64,000 nt of DNA from Burhinus oedicnemus (Eukaryota; Chordata; Aves; Charadriiformes; Burhinidae). The notes under the pieces were generated by a model. That model searched no databases. It was not told the DNA's origin and was given only the letters and a program-made list of their open reading frames with translations. Both the position numbers and the translations under genes were made by a program. Where the stretch lies: contig VFFE01006834.1 of assembly GCA_008921705.1 (NCBI GenBank), positions 1 through 64,000 of the forward strand, written 5' to 3'. The stretch's first letter is position 1. Each line of letters begins with the position of its first letter. Positions 60,186 through 64,000 of this stretch are shown piece after piece.

Positions 60186-62700
60186 ATAAATGTTTGCAAG
60201 TTTAAGGAACAAAAGGACTGATTTTAGGCACTGAATTCTAGATACTGATGTCTAAAAATGAAGTCTGGCACCATCCAGGTCTTCCAAGAGAAAGAGTGTT
60301 ATCACTGTCATCCCTATGCTGTTTCTCATCCTGACGTGGTGCTAACACTTCCTGACTATTGAGTTTCCACCAAGCAACGCCCAAAGTATACTTCTAATGA
60401 GAGAGCCTCTAAAACCTCCACTTAAGGTAAGTCCTGGGCCAACTGTTTTAACTAATGTCTTTTAGAGGGACCGTAGTGGAGTCCTGATGAACAGTATCAC
60501 CCCCACATACAGACATCGTAGGGAATCTGATGGTTTATTTATGAGGGCCTCAGTCTGCGTAGCTGTGTGCTGAGACGCCAGGCAAAGTCTCATAGTTTTG
60601 CGACTGGGGATGTACATTGGGTCTTGCTTCAGTTTGTCCATCCCAGACACTCGACCTGATCTCGCTTCAGGGTGGTTGATTGTGTCAACCTGGAATTAGC
60701 TGAAGTATCTATACATTGCGGGTACAGGAGGAGCACAGCTGGCCCTTTTGATTTGTATATGTTTATGTAAATGCCTCATAAAATATCCCCTGTTGGGACA
60801 AGCCGAAGTCACGCATCATAAAGATCGGCTCCTGTAATGGCTTCTTTACAACTGCATTTGCCAAGGTAGTGAAAAAAATATGCCTGTGTTTATAGGAAAT
60901 TAATTTCTGCCCCTTCAGTGATCAGCCCTGAGCAAGCAAAAGTGCTGAATTATCCCAGTTGCTTCACTCTGGCAGAGAACTGCTCTTCGGAGCCTCCTGC
61001 AGTGTAATCCGGTGGGGATGTTTAATCAGAAAAAGCGGCGAGGTCCCAATCCAACAAGCCCTGTGCTCATGCAGCAAGCAGTCCTTCCTCAGCAAAGCAC
61101 TAAATCACACTCTTAATTTTACACGCGTGCAAGACTCGTGCTGCCGGACTGGATTCGGGAAGGTGTGTACATCTTTTGCTGAAGAAGAATGCATTTCTGC
61201 CTTCGGGCTTAAATTAGCATACAAAGAATGAAGTGCCTTGAGGCAGATCGGTAAGGTTATTTAAAACATAAAACAAGCCAAGCGTGACAGGGCATACCAA
61301 GGGAGGAAGACTTCTTGGTGCCAGTGAGTGCTCTGCAAGCTCCCTTTATGGGTGAAGTCCACGCTGACCCCAGTTTTATGCAGCACCCCAAAATCCTTAT
61401 GGCTTGGCGCTGCTCCTGTTGCAGAGGAGGTCTCCATGACTTTGCTGAGAGAGAACCTAGGGGAGTTCTGCAGAAACAGTTGGATTTTGTAGGAGTCTTT
61501 AGCTGAGTCTTGGCCTTCAGATAAGATTTTTGTAGCAGGAATGTAACTGCTGAATGCTGTGGATGAACCAAACTTGAGCTATCTAATTCTGTGGGGCTGC
61601 TTCTTGAGAGCTGGAAAGAGTAGGTGGAATAGTTGTTCAAACTGAAGCCAGCTGGAAACTTGTCTAGAAATTCATTAAACATAGGTTTTCTCCTGAAATC
61701 TGTTGTAAAACAGGATTGGTACGTTTTTATTATTTGAAGATTCTGGCGGAGTGGGTAGTGTTGCTGCAATGGGCAGATCCACCTTCAGGACAAATGCTGC
61801 TTCTGCTCCAGGTAACAGCACCGCTCCTCAGCCACGCTGGTCCTGGTCTGGTGCTATCAGAGGCGCTTCTGGTGATCCGTTTTGCAACAGAAGCAAACCC
61901 CTGTGTAGTCCCTGCCAACGACAGTATGGCTTGTGTCTGTCCCCCTGTAGCCAAAGATTAATCCTGGAAGAGATTAAAGAGTGTCAGGTATGGGCACTTG
62001 TTCAAATTAAGTGTTTTGTCTATGCGTACCCACCCCACCGTGCGTGTTAGATCTAGCCTCGGCCGTTGCAGCTCACCTAGCCGAGTCGGTGAAAGAGAAG
62101 TCTGTTTTCTTGCACGTCCCCCTTAAAATTTGAGGAGTTTCCCTGACAGAGTGATGCATAGTTATAGTCTCAGTAAAAGGTAGAATGATTTATGGCTTAC
62201 ACACTGTAAATCAATAAAAAGAATCGCGGACATTGACAGCACGTTCACAGCCCATTTCTTTAAATGGAAGGCACTTTTCTATCCTACCTGCTTCAGACCG
62301 GTTGGCGCACAGGGAGGTTCCTGCCACTAACAAGTGCTAAAAGAGTCTTTATAAAGCTTGTAAAACCTACATCTTATGTAATACTCCTCCTTACATGCCC
62401 TTTCTTGCTGTATCATCATTTCCAGTCGTAGAAAGTACCATGTCCTCCACCCTGGCTTATGTGATTACCTTCTCCTGTGGGGTATATGAACAAAACACAT
62501 TACAAATCTGCTGGGTTTTAAGCTCCTCCGGACCAGTCCGCTAACCTCTGACTTTCCAGCCTTGATATCAATCCTAATTAAAATATAAATTAATTCGGTT
62601 GGCTTGACTCTTGGTGTGAGGTAGGGCGTGAGCTGCAAGTCCTGGGAGCAGCGGGGGAGATGCAGCAGGTAGGGGCATCTCCCCTGGCCAGCGAGGCTGG
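60186..62700. other. non-genic stretch with AT-rich block
   Basis: The interval 60680-60920 is repeat-free and AT-rich, with TTGATTTGTATATG, CATAAAATATCC and GGAAATTAATTT, and resembles an enhancer-like conserved element. The minus-strand ORF at 61257-61769 (170 codons) has no recognisable domain. No gene is supported. Confidence 0.45.
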
Positions 62701-62750
62701 GGTGCTGCCGGTGGGTTTCGGGTGCTGCCGGTGGGTTTCGGGTGCTGCAG
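62701..62750. repeat. 20-bp tandem repeat, 2.5 copies
   Basis: The unit GGTGCTGCCGGTGGGTTTCG occurs exactly at 62701-62720 and 62721-62740, with half a third copy (GGTGCTGCAG) at 62741-62750. Complete identity of the two full copies suggests recent duplication, and copy number may vary between individuals. It lies in a GC-rich patch (62630-62930). Confidence 0.95.
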
Positions 62751-64000
62751 GATGGATTTCAAAGGGAAAGGGGGTGCTCATCAGTGACCCCCATGCAGAG
62801 CTCTCTCAGGAGGGTGCTGCTCCCCTGCCCTGGTGCCCCAAGTCCAGGGTGGGTGGCTTTAAGGCTCCGGGCTCTGCAGGCCAGCTTGCCAGAACAGGGC
62901 GGTGGGGATGGGAAGCCTGGGTGCTGGCCAAGTACAACTTCCTTTATTTACATATAGATACCAGTCCTGGAACATGTTTAACTGCTTTGTTGAAATAGGC
63001 CATAAATGGGCCATAAAAGTTAGCCATTTAAGTCTGGAGAAGCATTAAGAGACTCTTCAGTGGTGGATGGGTTATAAATAGTCCACAGTGAGCCACACTT
63101 CAACAAATGCCTGGTTACTGGCTGCTCTGAAAGAGCCCTCTCCAAATATCCGCCATCTGCTCCTTCCGAGGGCAGCCGTGTAACTAAACAGGACAATTGT
63201 ACGGGGTTTCTTCACCCAAGTTACTGAGGCTCATCTAAGCTCTAAGCAGCAGGTGTTAAAAGTTACAGGGTAAAAGATAATGTCTTGTAGAAAATCAGAT
63301 TTTTTCATTAAAGCTTCAATTTGCCTTTAAAGGCAACATGTATTACAGGTGTGCTTATCCCTTGGGAAGACAGCCTGTGCTTAGATGGTCTTTGGATAAG
63401 CTGGAGACTTTCCTGAGTGAGGCCAAAATTGAAATTTTAGCAGCTTGAGGCGGTTTAATGTCTCTCTCCTCTCTTCTGATGAGAGAATAGGAGACATGCT
63501 TTGCACAATTGGCATTATCTATAGGATTGCAGCCCCGCCTGCTGCAACCAACACCTTGTCATGGTGTGCAAGAGTAAATGAAAAAGCAGCAGTGATTCTA
63601 ATTACTGTATGCTAATTGGGCTGCATTCAGGCTTCATTGATGATGCTATTATGCTGCGAGAAAACAATGGCAGCATATGTACTTACCTTGCTCTACTTAT
63701 CCTATGATTATTCTCTGTTAGTACAGAACCATACTGAAAGTATCAGCCTGCACGCAAATTAGTCCATGAAATGGACCACTAGAAGTTCAGCCCTTGAGCA
63801 CATTCATTCTCTCTTGTTTTGCATCAAATGCGATATCGTGGATGCCGCAGCAGCTCAGAGCACTTTTATCTTGTATTGGGCTTCGGTCGTAATAGCGTTT
63901 GCAGCCTTGTGTTTCCTCCCAGGAAAACACTTTTGTATTCCCGCTCAATCCTTCCTGATGTCCTTATCTGATAGGATCTCCAATGCGAAGTTTTACCGTG
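62751..64000. other. non-genic end of window with enhancer-like blocks
   Basis: After a GC-rich patch to about 62930 the sequence turns AT-rich. It contains the CArG/MEF2 pair (63000-63081). The block at 63560-63770 has GCTAATTGGGCTG, CATTGATGATGCTATTATG, AACAATGG and GCAGCATATG, which are homeodomain-, SOX- and E-box-like sites. No gene or recognised transposon. Confidence 0.5.
63000..63081. promoter_or_regulatory. CArG box plus MEF2-type site
   Basis: CCATAAATGG at 63000-63009 is a perfect CArG box (CC, six A/T, GG), the binding site of serum response factor. TTATAAATAG at 63072-63081 fits the MEF2 consensus YTA(A/T)4TAR. Such sites about 70 bp apart are common in muscle and heart enhancers. 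Occupancy cannot be inferred from sequence. Confidence 0.35.

Noticed and set aside
61257..61769. 170-codon ORF on the minus strand
   Set aside because: It has no recognisable domain and no splice or promoter context, and other frames in the same interval are also open for long stretches.
63636..63740. TTGATGATG and CTGA resembling C/D box snoRNA motifs
   Set aside because: The spacing is too long, no terminal stem joins the two boxes, and no C'/D' pair is seen.

Overview
This looks like non-coding nuclear DNA from a bird, or less likely another sauropsid. The main evidence is the repeats. At least four CR1 LINE copies carry the typical avian CR1 3' end (octamer tail of the ATTCTATG type), at 5346-5645, 8142-8824, 32641-32760 and 39851-39936. 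An older CR1 reverse-transcriptase fossil lies at 30318-30640, and a still older CR1-like scrap at 34860-34990. Several short, decayed MIR-type SINE pieces are also present. I see no mammalian L1 or Alu, overall repeat density is low, and the sequence alternates between AT-rich and moderately GC-rich stretches. Nothing bacterial, phage or plasmid-like is present: no operon-like gene packing, rRNA, tRNA or CRISPR.

I could not recognise one protein-coding gene or exon in the 64 kb. Open frames are short (longest 211 codons), scattered over both strands and without recognisable domains. The only exceptions are relics of CR1 ORF2. The window therefore reads as intergenic sequence or a large intron.

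Layout. 1-5345: unannotated, with an AT-rich homeodomain-motif block near 590-800 and one MIR relic. 5346-8925: two minus-strand CR1 copies and a MIR remnant directly abutting the second. 8926-17389: unannotated, with palindromes, old repeat scraps, a motif-dense AT-rich block (11495-12060) and the longest ORF (16571-17206). 17390-30317: MIR relic, then mostly unannotated with old repeat scraps, an AT-rich block (24815-25110) and a Z-DNA-type tract. 30318-39936: CR1 fossils and polypyrimidine. 39937-50404: unannotated except for one candidate splice-bounded exon and a 103-nt polypyrimidine hexamer array. 50405-50645: a small CpG island, the best promoter candidate. 50646-64000: unannotated, with a G-quadruplex motif, a triplicated SOX-like motif, a 20-bp tandem repeat and a CArG/MEF2 pair.

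I found no convincing new biological system. The most useful leads are the CpG island, the AT-rich blocks that look like developmental enhancers, and a loose set of very old palindromic repeat fragments with recurring phrases (AGGTGCCTAA, TGACTTCA). All of these need alignment or expression data that I cannot run.
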